Shown: piece by piece, positions 1 through 13,500 of the stretch
Layout: every line of letters begins with the position of its first letter
How positions within the stretch are numbered: the stretch's first letter is position 1
Assembly: GCA_009760855.2 (NCBI GenBank)
Contig: WPIO01000012.1
Span: 862,501-924,500, forward strand
DNA length: 62,000 bases
Source of the DNA: Cristatella mucedo
Taxonomy: Eukaryota > Bryozoa > Phylactolaemata > Cristatellidae
Direction: 5' to 3'
The notes under the pieces: generated by a model
The model's input: only the letters and a program-made list of their open reading frames with translations
Database searches by the model: none
What the model was told of the DNA's origin: nothing
Translations under genes and position numbers: made by a program

Positions 1-2099
1 GCGAGCCCCGGGGGCAGCAGGGGAGGCGGCAGCTGTGCATCGCTTTCATTCATGGTAGAGTAGCCAGGCTGCTGCTCTGCCTAAATGAGCCCGCCAAATG
101 GGTGGCTCAGGATGAGCAGCACCATTGTCACCCGAGTTCGGCGATTATAATTAGCTTAAGCAGGCACGAGAGCTTTTGTGTCGGCTGCCGGGCATTGTGC
201 CCAATGGTTGCCTGCCTAGCGTGCGGCTTTTGGCATCATTGTGTCAAGTTGAAAAGATACCGGTTCCTCGTACCGGCAGTGCCCCACCGCCGCCCCGGCG
301 GCCAGTTGTACTACATCGGCCGGTGTTTGCCTTCCATGCGGCCATTAGACAGAATAAACAGCGGCGTTTGCCATTCACTCGGCCCACAGTCTGCTCAGCA
401 TTAATCTTCCCGGATCTCCCAACTTAGTGTTCGTCCTCACCCTGCTGCCCTCACGTAGGAGTCTCGGTAACTGACAGGTAGCCAAAAGGAAGCTAACCTT
501 ATAGCACGCCAAGACATGCCCGAGATGCTTACTGAATTTCGGCTCGTTCAGCCCGACGTCGTGTTCACTTACCATGCCGCAAGCACGGACTATAAACGAT
601 ACAGAAACAAATAGTTAAGGGAGCGTCCAATTAATAGCGAGTAACTTCTTAAAGAACGTTTTTTGAAAAAACTGAATGTGATCAGGGCCACATTGGTCAA
701 CGGTATTACTAAAAGGGGAACGAGAGTGTCCCGGAAACTTGGGATTGAACTTTCACGAGTGTAGGAAATCCCGGGAGGATCTGCCGATGAAGTTATACAG
801 CCCTCAGCTCGCTCGCTCGCCTAAGAGATCGTGGCACTGCTGCCTGCGGCACTTTCTCCGCCCGATGGCCACACAATGGCATTTGAGGTCACTGATATGC
901 CTTCGCACACCAGTTGCCATCTTCACTGAGCACCTACGAATACCCGATGGTCAGTCGTTATCAGTCAGCTGCTCAGCTTTCAGCGTGCAATCGCGGACCG
1001 TCAGTAGTGCAATCTTTAAATTCACAGCCGCCGTATGTGGTGTTTTGAATGAAACTGGCGAATTCAAGGCGTCACCGTGGTACGAGGCCCAGTCAATCCG
1101 CGTTTGCTAGCTAATAAAGAAGTCGGTGACCCTGATGGAGTCTCGTGTCTTTGGATAAGGATTCGGGGCCTACCGATCGTTAAACAACCGACCAATGCAC
1201 AGCTTGAATTGCAAGTTACGACCCGCCGTTTGATATGCTAGACAAGCTAGTGTATACCATGAAGACAGCGATTTCCTAGTGGCATTTGCAATTTCAGAAA
1301 GTGCTGCGACATGTTTTCAGTTTGTTATCACACATTTGCAGGATTTTACTGCTGAATTAGGAACGGCAGCAGGTGAAGGCTGACTGAACTACCAAGTTGG
1401 AATGAGGCTTGAATTTTAGATAGGCGTAGCAGTTAGTGAAGCGTATCCCCGGAGCGAGCCGTCGTCGGCGAGCGAAGCGCTGCTGAGCACACTTTATAGT
1501 GAAGCCCAGCCAGTGAGACAAATGGAAATCATATAGGCGGCGGCTCTTTACGTATTCTTATTCGCATTTGTTAGATCGTCCTAATCGAATTTCGGCCGTA
1601 TGCTGCTTCCTCTTTGCGCCTTGGTAGAAACATCAAGTTCGCGTGTGGTGGTCGCATGCTTGTGTTCCAGCTTTGGAATCCGCATGTACCCAGTCGGGCC
1701 TTTTGAGACACACAAGTGAATATCTTGGATTAGAGAATAAGCCTGTGCCGTATTAATTACCGACTGCAGAAATATAAAAACACGAAATGAACTATCTAGC
1801 GAGAACCGTTTTCCCGGTCAGCCACTAGTACCTGCAACGCCTCCTGCTGCCTCAAACCTGCTGGCTGCTTTTGTACAACTCATCGGCGTTCGGTGAAGCT
1901 TTTTTCTTGCCACATTGCTTGCTGCATGTTTCAGGCATCTGGCCGGCTAGCTTCTGGTGTAGTTTACCCTGCCTAGGCGACCGACGATAGATATGGCCTG
2001 AGTGCGATCGAGGGAAGCAAACATGAGAGAAAATGCATGAATGGGAGCAATGGACGAGGAAAGTAAGCCAACGAAAATATGCGCCTGCCTGATATTTTT

Positions 2100-2101
<2 letters not shown>
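1..2101. other. Unassigned 5' flank of the LDLa gene
   Basis: I see no recognisable gene, repeat family or RNA here. Short ORFs, for example 739-1110, show no family features. The stretch could hold untranslated exons or promoter sequence of the plus-strand gene whose start codon is at 3223, but nothing in the sequence fixes this. Confidence 0.3.
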
Positions 2102-2345
<244 letters not shown>

Positions 2346-2852
2346 TCTCTTTTTTCAAGCGAATTGTGCCGTGTGCCAAATAAATCTCTTCGAGAACCCA
2401 TTTCACCGCCGCGCCATTGATTTTGGGGAGCTTTGTAATGTCACAACTAGGTACCCACATATATACCGCACCAGTTGAACTTCAGCCTTTGGCGTTGAAG
2501 GTCATCGATTGAACTCTCAGCTGCAGCAAAGTACCTCATTCTTCCTCTCCAGTTCCACGTGTATCGCTTGGGGGAATACTATACTACACTGGGCGGGATG
2601 AACTCGTCTTTCGGTCCTGAGACATTCTCTCTCTCTCTCGCGCGCGCTGTCACCCACCGCTTTTCCACACATCGTATCCACGCCTGGCCGATGAAGGTCG
2701 CTACAGGTCGTATCGTGACCCGTGGCTTCTCGTACCCGGTCGGCTGCTCTATCTTGGCATTTGTCAGTACAAGATCTCGTTCTGCAACTCTTCGTTGGGA
2801 TAAACCGTCGAAAAGTTCTTCCGCCTTGTGACAGTAACCACCGCCACTAGAT

Positions 2853-3052
2853 AGTAATAATAATAATAATAATAATACTCTTGATTAAGCGCCCTCAGAA
2901 AACTCAATCTCTTTCTAGGTGCTTTACGTTTGCTGCAAAGGAACCTCGATCGAGTGATGAGTGGTATCGTGCTTGATAAACAACATAACATGGTTAGGGG
3001 TGACATGCACAGGGTCAGCATGCAAGTGTGGTTAGTGGCAGCACACACAGTA
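2853..3052 (-). mobile_element. LINE A 3' end fragment
   Basis: On the minus strand this carries the LINE A 3' untranslated sequence: the words for CATGCTGACCCTGTGCATG, then AGAAAGAGATTGAG, then GAGGGCGCTT, ending in a TTA-type tail (taataataat on the plus strand). It ends about 170 bp before the LDLa gene start codon and may lie in its 5' flank or 5' untranslated region. Confidence 0.8.
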
Positions 3053-3222
3053 GTAGCCGGATCTAGCCAACCGTTGAGATCTCTGCTGAGCTCGAGGGCC
3101 TCGCGGGAAGCCGGGTTATTGCTACGCAGCAACAGCCCCGTACGAAGATAAGCTAAGCGCCGAAGCGCTGCTATGCCAATCCTGTATGGCTTGCACTTGT
3201 AGGTGCAAGCTTGGCCCGCCAG

Positions 3223-6095
3223 ATGGCAGTCGAGCAACAATGGTCGTTGTCGGGATGCAAAAGTAGCAGCATGTACAAGAGCGCTGGAACGAAGTCAGGC
3301 CTTGCCTCAGCCGATTTCGAGCGAGAACTGGTCATCTATGGTTCGCGGTCATTGCCTGCCGAGCCCAAGAATCATCGCTGGTGCCTCTTGACCATTCTAA
3401 TCATTCTAACGACCGTGTCTGCCATTGCTTCCTCTGTTTCGCTGTACTTGGACAACTTCGCGGGAGTAAGCGAACTAGGTCGCACCATTGACCTGCCGTA
3501 CCCTCGCCTTGAGAATGAACTTATGAGCACAGTGGTCTTCAATGACTCCATTCCCAACACGGCAGGGATATTTCACAAATATATCGACCTTCACTCAAGC
3601 ATGGACAGCAAGACGGTGACGGTTAGAAAGGGAGTACTTTCTCAGTGCGACAAGCCACTGGCCACGCCAGCTGCCGTGAGATACGTCGAAAGCCCGTGGT
3701 CGCCGAGGACTTGTGCACCCGATAGCGTCAACACGTTTTTCTGCCCAGTCGTTGCCATCAGGTTCGGTCCTGGAATGCCAGAGGTAATCGCTGGATCGTC
3801 GGCCAGCAATGGCTGCTTCACCAGAGAGCAGGTAAGATGTCCCGACATTGTGGTCATTGAGAGTGCCTTTTTGAGCCGTGACGGCACACTAGTTAAGGCT
3901 AAACTTTTCACGACCTCGACATTACAATCAGCTAGTATTTTATTTTTTGCTCGGATGTAGCTCTCCAACGCCCCACAGCCTCAGTCCCAGTTCCCTTAGT
4001 CGTTCTGTTTTCTGAGATTAGACAACACAATAACCCCCTCTGGCCTTTGTCGAATATCTGTGAGATAATAATAATAATACACTTGATGTAAGGCATCCGA
4101 ATTTCACTGAAGACTATTGGCCGAACCACTAGCAATCGGCAATGCTGTGTTGAATCAGTGCACATGTTTTGGTGAATGGGGATGTATGTGTCTGGTGCCG
4201 TAGGCCAGATTTTAACTTTAGGATTTAAGAATAATAATAACACACTTGATAACGCGCCCTCACAGACCTAAATCTCTTTTTAGAATTTTCTTAAATTTTC
4301 TGTAAAGGAAACACGATCGAATGGTTAGTGGTAGCATGCTCGATAAACAACAAGAATAACATGGTTAGGGTGACATGCACAGGGTCAGCATGCAAGTGTG
4401 GTTAGTGGCAGCATGCACCGTGTCAGCACACATATCTAGGATCCACTACGAGGGAGGATCAAAGAGATCAAAGCTTATATCCAGTCCATAAAGATTAAAA
4501 AGAACTGGGAGACCGTGAATGCTTTGCTACTACTGCACGAGTCAGGCTGTTGTGTAGGCCGTAGTTTCACTTACCATTTTACTGTAGGGAGAGCTGTGAG
4601 CTATAGAGGCACGGCTCCAAACCTCTCGAGATTAGATTATGCGGCAGTGACTAAATGTAATCGAGGACGAAGGCCGGCTGCACTGGTACGAGTTTGGCCC
4701 AGTGGTTAAGGTGCGCGCCCCGACCAAGGTCTGGCTGAGGTTGTGGGCTCGAATCCTTGTGGCACATGTATCTTTTAGGGCACTATGCAAATGAATTAGA
4801 AAAAAATTATAATTATATTTGGTACAGTATGCTCCCAAAGCCTGGAACTCACTATCGAGTTCCATCGCGACATCTCCTGACTTGACCACATTTAAAAAGA
4901 AATTAAAATGCACCTATTTATCCCAGAATTTAGTGGGTCCCTATGATTCGTCCTTAATGTGCTTATGGGTGCTGACACTGCATGCTGCTACTAACCACAC
5001 TTGCATGCTGACCCTGTGCATGTCACCACTAACCAAGTTATTCTTGTTGTTTAGTCAGCATGCTACCACTAACAATTCAATCGTGTTTCCTTTGCAGCAA
5101 ATGCAAAGCGCCTAGAAAGAGATTGTGTTCTCTTAGGGTGCTTTATCAAGTGTGTTATTATTATCATCATTATTATTATTAAAGAGGCCAACCGACCCAC
5201 CAACCAATCTCTGTAGGGGGATGCCTCTGTAGGGAGCTCGGCCTGCAGAAACTTGCTAGAAACTACGTTTAACCAAATTTGCAGTCGTTGATCTCATTCC
5301 TTCGAATGAGGTGCCATGCCGGGTATGAGGAACTGGAAGTTCGAAGTTTGGCAGAGGCCATTTGTCCATCAACAGTAGACAGGTGGTCAAATCCATGAGC
5401 TACGAGCTACTGGCCAGGCTGAAGATTTTAGTGAGTTTCCCTTAGAGTATTGGCTGCTTGAAGTAATAGATGCGAAACATTGCATCATCGTCTAGAGAAA
5501 TCGTCTAAAGAATCGTGCCGACTGCCCCTCTGCCAGCGCATGCCTTGGCAAGCTGAAGGGCTATCGCTTGTTCGCATGACGCCGATGGGCCACTTCAGCA
5601 GAGACGACCTGCAGGGCCTCTGCTGGCTCTCAATCACTCGTTGAGAATGTGCAGAGACAAGCTATGGTTTTTCAACTATATTGGTCCATTCTAGCACAAT
5701 TACAGACCGTATTAGACTTAAGTGCTTAGGTCTGAATAGGGGGGAGTGGTGCAATTATTTAATTTATGTCTGACTACAATGGCGAGCCGGTCTTAATTCA
5801 CTGCCGCCAGCCACTCGGTAGGCTTCCCAGCTCGACAGGAAGCCACTCGGGCTCTGAGAATTTGCTGAGTGGAGTTTTGATTCTGCGAATGCTGCTGTGG
5901 AGCTAGGCTGGCCACAGACTTCCCTGGCTCACACGATTCGTTATCCTCGACGATTGACGACAGGTGCCGACCCTGTGCTATGGCTGGCGACAAATGCCTA
6001 AGTGTTCGTTTGTAAATGCTCGGGATCAGATCTGTTGCTTGCCATGCCATCTGAGATTAAGAGAGACAGAGGCAGGCAGATAGAATGCGGAAGAA

Positions 6096-6158
<63 letters not shown>

Positions 6159-7461
6159 AAATGAGAGACTCTTTGCACCGTTCATACTTTTTCCTCTGCT
6201 AGGATTTATTTGCCGTGCTAGCTGTATCGTGTATAAGAATTTTCTGTAAGCCCGCTAAGCCATGCATAAGCAGGAGTTACACCGGAGAGTTTTCTGTTAG
6301 GCACTCAAAGCTCGAGCTGCTTTCGGTGTGTATATGAAAGGCAACTGACTTAATCTTGCACACAGATAGAAGTGAGAAGCATAGCTGTGTCCGGAAGAAG
6401 GTCGAATGATAAATAATAATAATACTAATAATACATTGTATAGCACCCTCAAAGAACTGAATCTCTCTCTAAGCACTTTACAGATGTTGCATGTAAAGCA
6501 TTATCAAATGTTTGATGGTAACATCCATAAACAGTAGGCATAGTGTAAGCAGGTACATGCACGCGAAGAATCAATCACAAAGACCCACCAAATGCTGTAA
6601 TAAACAGGTGCGTTTTAAGCTTCTTGTTACATGTTGTCATGTCAGGGGAGGTTGTGACGTGCGCCGGTAGTGAGTTCCAGGCTTTGGGAGCATAGGAACT
6701 AAAGGCACGGTCTCCAACGGTTTTTAGGTTCGTACGAGGTATGGCTAAACGATTTGAGTCAGAACAGTGCATTCTTCGTCTGGTGGGGGAGTAGTTCGTA
6801 TAGGTGTGCTCGAGCCAGAGAATGAAGCGACCGAAAAGTAAGTGACAGAACCTTGAAGTCGATGGGCTGCTTGATTGGATATTAGCATGGAGGTAACAGC
6901 AAAAGATGGTTGGAATGCATTGCCAGAGTTGAATGAAGAGAATATGTCTTTGCCTGAGAATTGTAGAAGTAGGTTGACAGTCGTGGACCAGGAGAGCAAA
7001 CGTTTCTGCTGCCAATAGTCTTTAAGTGAAAGAAGCAAATTTATTGTTCTGAGGACGACACGAAGAGGCTGAAACTTGTGCAGCAGTTCTGGCAAGAATG
7101 AAGGGGCCCAGCTGTGATGAGCCTTATAGGTTAGAGTAAGACTTTGGCTCGGCACTTGCTGACTAACTGGGAGCCATCGCAACGCGTTTGCTAAGGAGAC
7201 ATGCAACTGGGGGTTTAAAGACCCAGATAGACGCTATATTCATCATCAACAGTATAGGCTTAATGGGTTTTTGTTAGCCCTGCAAATGCTGAGTGCCCAA
7301 TACAAAAGTACCGTCTATAGAGAACCAGGGAAGATCTTTAGCTCTTAATTTGCCCCATCTTGAGGAGCAAGAGAGAGAGAGAGGAGCGAGAGAGAGAGAG
7401 AGGAGCGAGAGAGAGAGAGAGAGAGAGAGGAGCAAGAGAGAGAGAGAGAGAGAGAGGAGCA

Positions 7462-7513
<52 letters not shown>

Positions 7514-10500
7514 GAGCAAGAGAGAGGAGCAAGAGAGAGGAGCGAGAGAGAGAGAGGAGCGAGAGAGAGAGAGAGAGAACCTAGAGTTAACGTGCTTGCA
7601 CTTCACGACCCAAGCTGAAAAATAAAGAGGCCATTTCCATAGAAACAAGGAGAGCTTATTCTCTATTGAGGCACTTTACTTGTGCAGCACGACTCAAACC
7701 TTCGATCTTGATCGTTAAAGGTTTGAGTGGGCCCCATATCCCTGGGCCAAACCAGGAGGCTGGGAGCTCTAGTCTTGCAGTAAGAAATTCTTTCTTGCTC
7801 AGTGCAAGCCGGAATGATAGTCACTAAGGCTCTTCTGCTGCTATATAAATGAGGCTGTTGACTCAGCTTACCTTCACTGCAGTAAGCAGTACGTAATCCT
7901 GGACAGTGATCGAGCATGACAGGCTGTGGAGGCTGTCTTCTGGATGAAAAACTTGAGAAAGTGTCTGTGGTGCAGGAGTAGGGGCTGTTGAGTGTTGGCA
8001 CAGATCAGGCGGAGAATAGAACGGCTAGATGCATCAGCATGATCTGTGAGCTCCGTGTTCCTCCTCCCCCTTGTTGATCAGTGAGACTCTGATAAGTCGT
8101 TGGCAGCTGGATAATTCGTGCTGTCCTTATTCTCCACCACAAAAAACTCCTAATGGTTGCACGTGGACCATTGGAAAGATGGACCAGCAGTATATTTGCT
8201 CTACGCCTTAGGATATGACCACCGGGCTTAAGCAGAAGCTCAGTGGGTGCACTGCCAAATCACCCAGCCAGTATGTAAAGTGCAGTGCCTCTGCAATGCT
8301 TGACCATACTGCAAAGTTCCCGGTGTCAGCAGCTTGGGGGTGTGCTTGTGTAGCTTATTTTTGCCACACTATTCCTGAGAGTGCTCTATTAATGCAGACA
8401 CGTGGTGGAGTTCTAGTGGGCTTGACTGGCAGGAATGCCACTTAGTCAACCTCTGCCATGGTAAACGTGCAGGCAGTCTGCATCATGCATCAGCAGACAA
8501 AGCCGAGGTAAGTCGACTCAGTGAGTTGTCTTTCGAGATGTTATGAAAGGCCCGTGATGTATTCGAGGTTAATCCAGCGAGGGAGCATTGCCTTGGATGG
8601 GAAATCGTCGAGATGGCTGGAAGGAAAGCACGCAGGAATTTACATTCCACATGGCCACTTCTCTTTTGGGCCGGACCAAGCAAATGGTTAAGGCCCTCTT
8701 ATCCTCTACTTTGGTTTGCCTTTTGACCATGTCTGTAGGCATTGTTACCTGGGCTGCCGTGTGTGGTGTTTTCTACAAAGGCCATTGCTACAATCTGGGT
8801 GTGGCAGCTTACGAGTCCAGACATAAGTAGGCCGAAAACACAGCACTCGTAGACTTAGCCGAAGTTAAGACGAAAACTGCTGAAGCCCACCCCCGAACCT
8901 TGTGTCTCGGCTAGCGATTTGTACGTGCAGCATCAATGAAAACAGGCATGCCTACCATAGCTGAACGTGGCAGCAACAAATAGCGTCCATACCTTACCAT
9001 AAGTCCGAATCCATAGTGTAGAGATAGTCTAGTCAGGTTCACAACAGTGGCCATGACGTGCAATCGCGCTGGTACTGCTCCAAGCCTATAGCTCAACTGC
9101 TTAGACACTAACTCCCTCTCTGCTGTAGCCATAGATTATCGCATAATTGGTTCCTAGGTGTTGTAATTCAGGAGCCAGGAATAATGAATACCAGTTCTGG
9201 CTGATTTAGCACGCCATCGTTTCCCGCTTTTCAAGTACAACATCCTACACGATTGTGTAACTTAGGTAAATACACAAACTCTATGAAAAATTGCTTACAA
9301 AATGTCTGGTCTTACCGAGAAAATGTTAAGAAAATGCTCTAGTCATTTCAAGGTGACCATGGGCTACTAGCTCATGACTTATACCACTAACCATTTGATC
9401 GTGCTTCCTTAGCAGGAAATGTAAACTGCCCAGAAAAAGATTGAGTTCTATGAGGGCGCTATGCCAAATGCATTATTATTATTTTGACTAGCCCAGCCGG
9501 CTGTACCGTAGAATGCTGCTATACATTCTCGAGATTTTACCAAATTATACTTATGTTATCGTAATTAATATGCTGAATTTTCCCATTCTGCAAAAAGTGA
9601 CAGAAGGCTTGTGGGCACGAAAAAGAGACAGAAGGCTTGTTAGCATGGCTTTTTGGCACGTTCGTTGATGAATATCACCACATAGTCAGATTATGGACTA
9701 TTTTTTCCGCGACCCTACCATAGATAAGAAGAAGAGGTCCTATCAGGCCAAATGAGGGGCAGAGAAGGGTGAGTCTCCTTCGACTAAGTGGCGGGAAGGA
9801 AGTGTCCTTTGTCTGCCAGGACAAGACGGATGTGGGTTCGGGCGTGTCTGACGTCGAGAGGGATTGACCTCATAGCTAGCAAGCAATTGGCTAGCCAGCG
9901 GTTGCTACATGCTAAAATCTAGCTTTCCAATAGACCGGTTGCACTGCCACGAATTGTAGTATCTTAGCAGAATATCTAGTGTCATCGGGCTAGGTCAAGT
10001 TGGGCCAGATCTGAACATGTTTTTTTTTGTTCTATCCTTTAGTTAACACTGAGCAGCTTTGACTAGTGCATTACTAACTTCAAAGGCAGCATACTTGTGC
10101 TCAACTTTGCCCATTGAAATCATGTCATTGTCTTAGCCGGCTACAGTTCTGCAAAACCGATAGAGAGCGATGTTACTGATGACTTAGATGTTGGAAGGGA
10201 AGCAGTAAAAGCTTAAAGCCAGGTTTACAGGGCGAGTCTTGCTTCCTACCTGCTTCTGTCCTACTTCGGTCTTGCTTTTTTTTTTTAGGAGGTTTACCGT
10301 TCTGTCTTCCTCGAAGTCTTGCTTCCTGCTTGCTCCGCCCCCTGGCATTCATGGGAAAATTGCTTTTGTTAGGCAGGTAGAAAATGGCCCTCCGTGATTC
10401 ACCTCCTGGTGAATTTTAACTTTCCACTATTGCCTTTATAGTTATCCAGCTCACCACCTGATTTTCGTGTGACTAGCTCGTCCCATAAACAGGGATTCGC

Positions 10501-13500
10501 GTGGAATGCTTCGACGATTTCGCCGATTTCGATGATTAAGTCGGCCATGCTTTTCAAAGCAATGACTAAGGCGTGCCCTAGACGATACCCATGATTAGCT
10601 GATTTAACATCCTCATGTGTATAGCAGCAGAAGAGCCTCACTGGCTATCACCACCACTTGCAGTTGACAATAAAGGATCGCCCTCTGCAGGATTTGAGCC
10701 CACAGCCTAGGTCGTGAAGAGCAAGCACTTTACCTCCTGGTCATTGGTCGTTTGCTAAGTCTTGGCCAAGAAGTACACCTACGTTCGGCTGCTGAATCTT
10801 CGTTAAGTCTTCACTCAGTTTTGGACCGCCCCCTCCAGTATTGGTGACGTATACACCAAAGACTCGAGTAGGTAAGAAGTTGGTAGGAAGCGAGACTCAC
10901 CCTGTAAACCCGGCTTAAATGGGCCCCATGTTGGCAGTGCTGGTGGGTCGTGCGTGGTACCTGCCACTCGACACCCCGTCCTGCTTCTCCACGTCGAAGT
11001 AAAGGCTTAGCACTATGTAAAAATCTTAGGAACGGTGTTGCTGATTGTGCGTTTCTCAGTATACTATACGTACGGGTATTGTGTACTTTCTTGGAGGTCG
11101 AGGGCATTCCAAAATGGCAATAAGGAAGCTGTGCTATGATCGGGGTGTCACTGATTAGGGTAGCATTATGGAAGGGGGAGAAAAAGCTAGGGGATTGCTA
11201 TGCGTTTTTTGCTGCTTGCAAGAAATGAAGACTCGTGAACCTCTTTGGTGAGCCGTAATGGCTCACTAGGTAAGGCGGTTGCTTTTCACGACCTCGGCCC
11301 CGAGGTCGTGGGCTCGAATCCTGCAGTGGGCGATCCTTTATCGCCACTGCAAGCGGTGGTGATAGCCGTAAAGGCTCTTCTGTCGCTATACAAAAAGAGG
11401 CTGTTAAATCAGCTAGCATTTTTTTTTAATACTCGAAGCTCTCGTTCCGGACTCTGTGATTCAATGCATTTCGGGCACAGCTATGCATTTCAAGTTCCGT
11501 GTTATGGTCATTAAAATGTAGTACCCTGTTGGAATTTGCAAGTAGCTAGTTAGGTTACGATGGTCGTCGTCGTTGTCAGCCACCTGGGTTCAACTCCTGG
11601 GCAGAGCTCGAAATGCCCTTCCTTTACCAATGGAAAACATGGCAAAAGTCCAGCAGGCTCCATTTTTGCGATTTATGGGTCGTTTTGTTGTCTCTGCTTT
11701 AACATATCTCAGCATCGGCAGGCTGATAGCTGAGGCAGGAGTCCAGATTAAAGAGAGGTCGTGCAAACTCGGAATCATGCAGCAGCAGTCCGGATTACAG
11801 GTTGGTGGTGGGTGGGTGGGGTCGTGCAATATTGGTTTAGACTACTAGGGCTCGTCCCCCAGCATGGTCCTCTCGGAGGAGATACCGTAATGTTCAACTC
11901 TTTCCTTCTGCCTTTTCCCGACGTTGCTTCCGTATCTTCGTTTTGAACAGCGTTAAAATTAGGGCATCTTCACCCAACAGTAGCCAAGAGTCTTAGCCGT
12001 CTAACCGAACTTTGTTGCAGACTAACCAAACTTCTCCGGGGTTAAGGATGATTACAGGTAATTGCCCTTAATTTTTTTCAATTTTGCTCAACTTGTGTCA
12101 TACCGTAGCTCTAGGTGTACAATCTTTAGTGTAAGATGAGGCTTGCAGCCAGCCAGGTACTTGTCAGGTGACCTCCGTGGTTAGTAGATCTGACACTAAT
12201 CAGTTTGTACTAGTCTCCTGCTGGTCAGCAGACAAGCCGAAATCAAGTGGTAGGACCCTCGTTTTTTTAATGAAAATAGTAAGCTACACATCGGCCTTGC
12301 TCAATTCAGCGACCAGATGGGTATTCGTCGACCGATACAGATGTGGTCTATTGCTCTACTGGTTTTGTGCGGATGGTTTTAAACACGGTCACTGCTGCCA
12401 TGGAGCTCAACTTGTATGCTGAAGCTGGAATGTGCTGCTGAGCCAAGGGCTGTCGAACTCCGGATAGCTGTGCTTGCTGACCGTCAATAGCAACAAGAGA
12501 ATACATCGTCCGATTAACTCAAGTCTTTGTCAGGCCTTTGGTTCTGTCATTTAGCTTCTTAGCAGCTCAATGCCGAACACTTTGCAGCCCTTGCAGTGCA
12601 GACAAAACGGGCTAGATGGCCACTCCGATTATTTTCGAAAACACTCTCGTGAACCCTGTGCAGTGGTGGCAACGTTTACTTTATTGCACCTGCCTTTTGC
12701 TAGCAACAGGTCTAGGCCCGGCTGCACGCACCGGTATGCAGCTGCCACCTGGGTTGTTCCAAATGGAGAGAAAGGGCTGCTCGCCTGGGTGGCCGATTGC
12801 TTTATGATGGGGTAATTGACTCGAGCTTATCAGCTTCCACTGGTGGCCTTCTGCTGGCACCCTGCTACTAGGCCGAGGCTTCCCATCAGGCATTGCTTGC
12901 TCAACTTTCGTTCCCGGTATTAACCGGGTTGCCTCCACATTAATCACTGAACCAGTGACCTAATAATATTAACTATGCTGATGATGGCCGTAATAATAAA
13001 AATAATGTCGGATTTCTCTGAGACCCTATGAAAACAAAATCTCTTACTGGGCACTGCCCAAGTTGCCGGAGAGAGTCTGCTGGAACCATTGCTGCCGCCA
13101 TGCAAACTGACTTCCGGCCGGGTCACTGCTGCTGCTTCGACTGAGTGAAGCTGCTGCTCTGCAGGGGCTGCCGCGACTGCACATACTTTTTTGTTCTTTT
13201 GCTGCCGCCGGCTGGGGAGCTCGTCGGCCCAGGTGGCCATGCTAGTGTGCATTCGCGCTGGGGCACCTAGGCGGAAAGCAAGCATATTATCAAGAGCTGC
13301 CTTATGACCACCGACGGCTTGAACCGGTGGCCGGCTTTGTGCTTTGCAGCGCTGCGATGGCATTCTGAACTGCCCATCCGGCCATGATGAGATGGGCTGT
13401 GCGCAGACGCCCAGCTGTCCACCAGGTGCTTCGCAGTGCCCGGGCAAGAACGTCTGTGTGAAAGACAGCCAGCTATGCGATGGGCTGAACAACTGCGGCA

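Noticed and set aside
739-1110. 123-codon plus-strand ORF as a gene
   Set aside because: No family features, splice partners or coding bias that I can defend.
4686-4760. Possible tRNA gene (long variable arm type)
   Set aside because: The A- and B-box-like words belong to a repeated SINE2 unit with a LINE-like 3' end in other copies. I could not see a paired acceptor stem with a proper terminus.
7371-7579. Regularly spaced repeats suggestive of a CRISPR-like array
   Set aside because: The units are GA-rich microsatellite variants without unique spacers, and the DNA is clearly eukaryotic.
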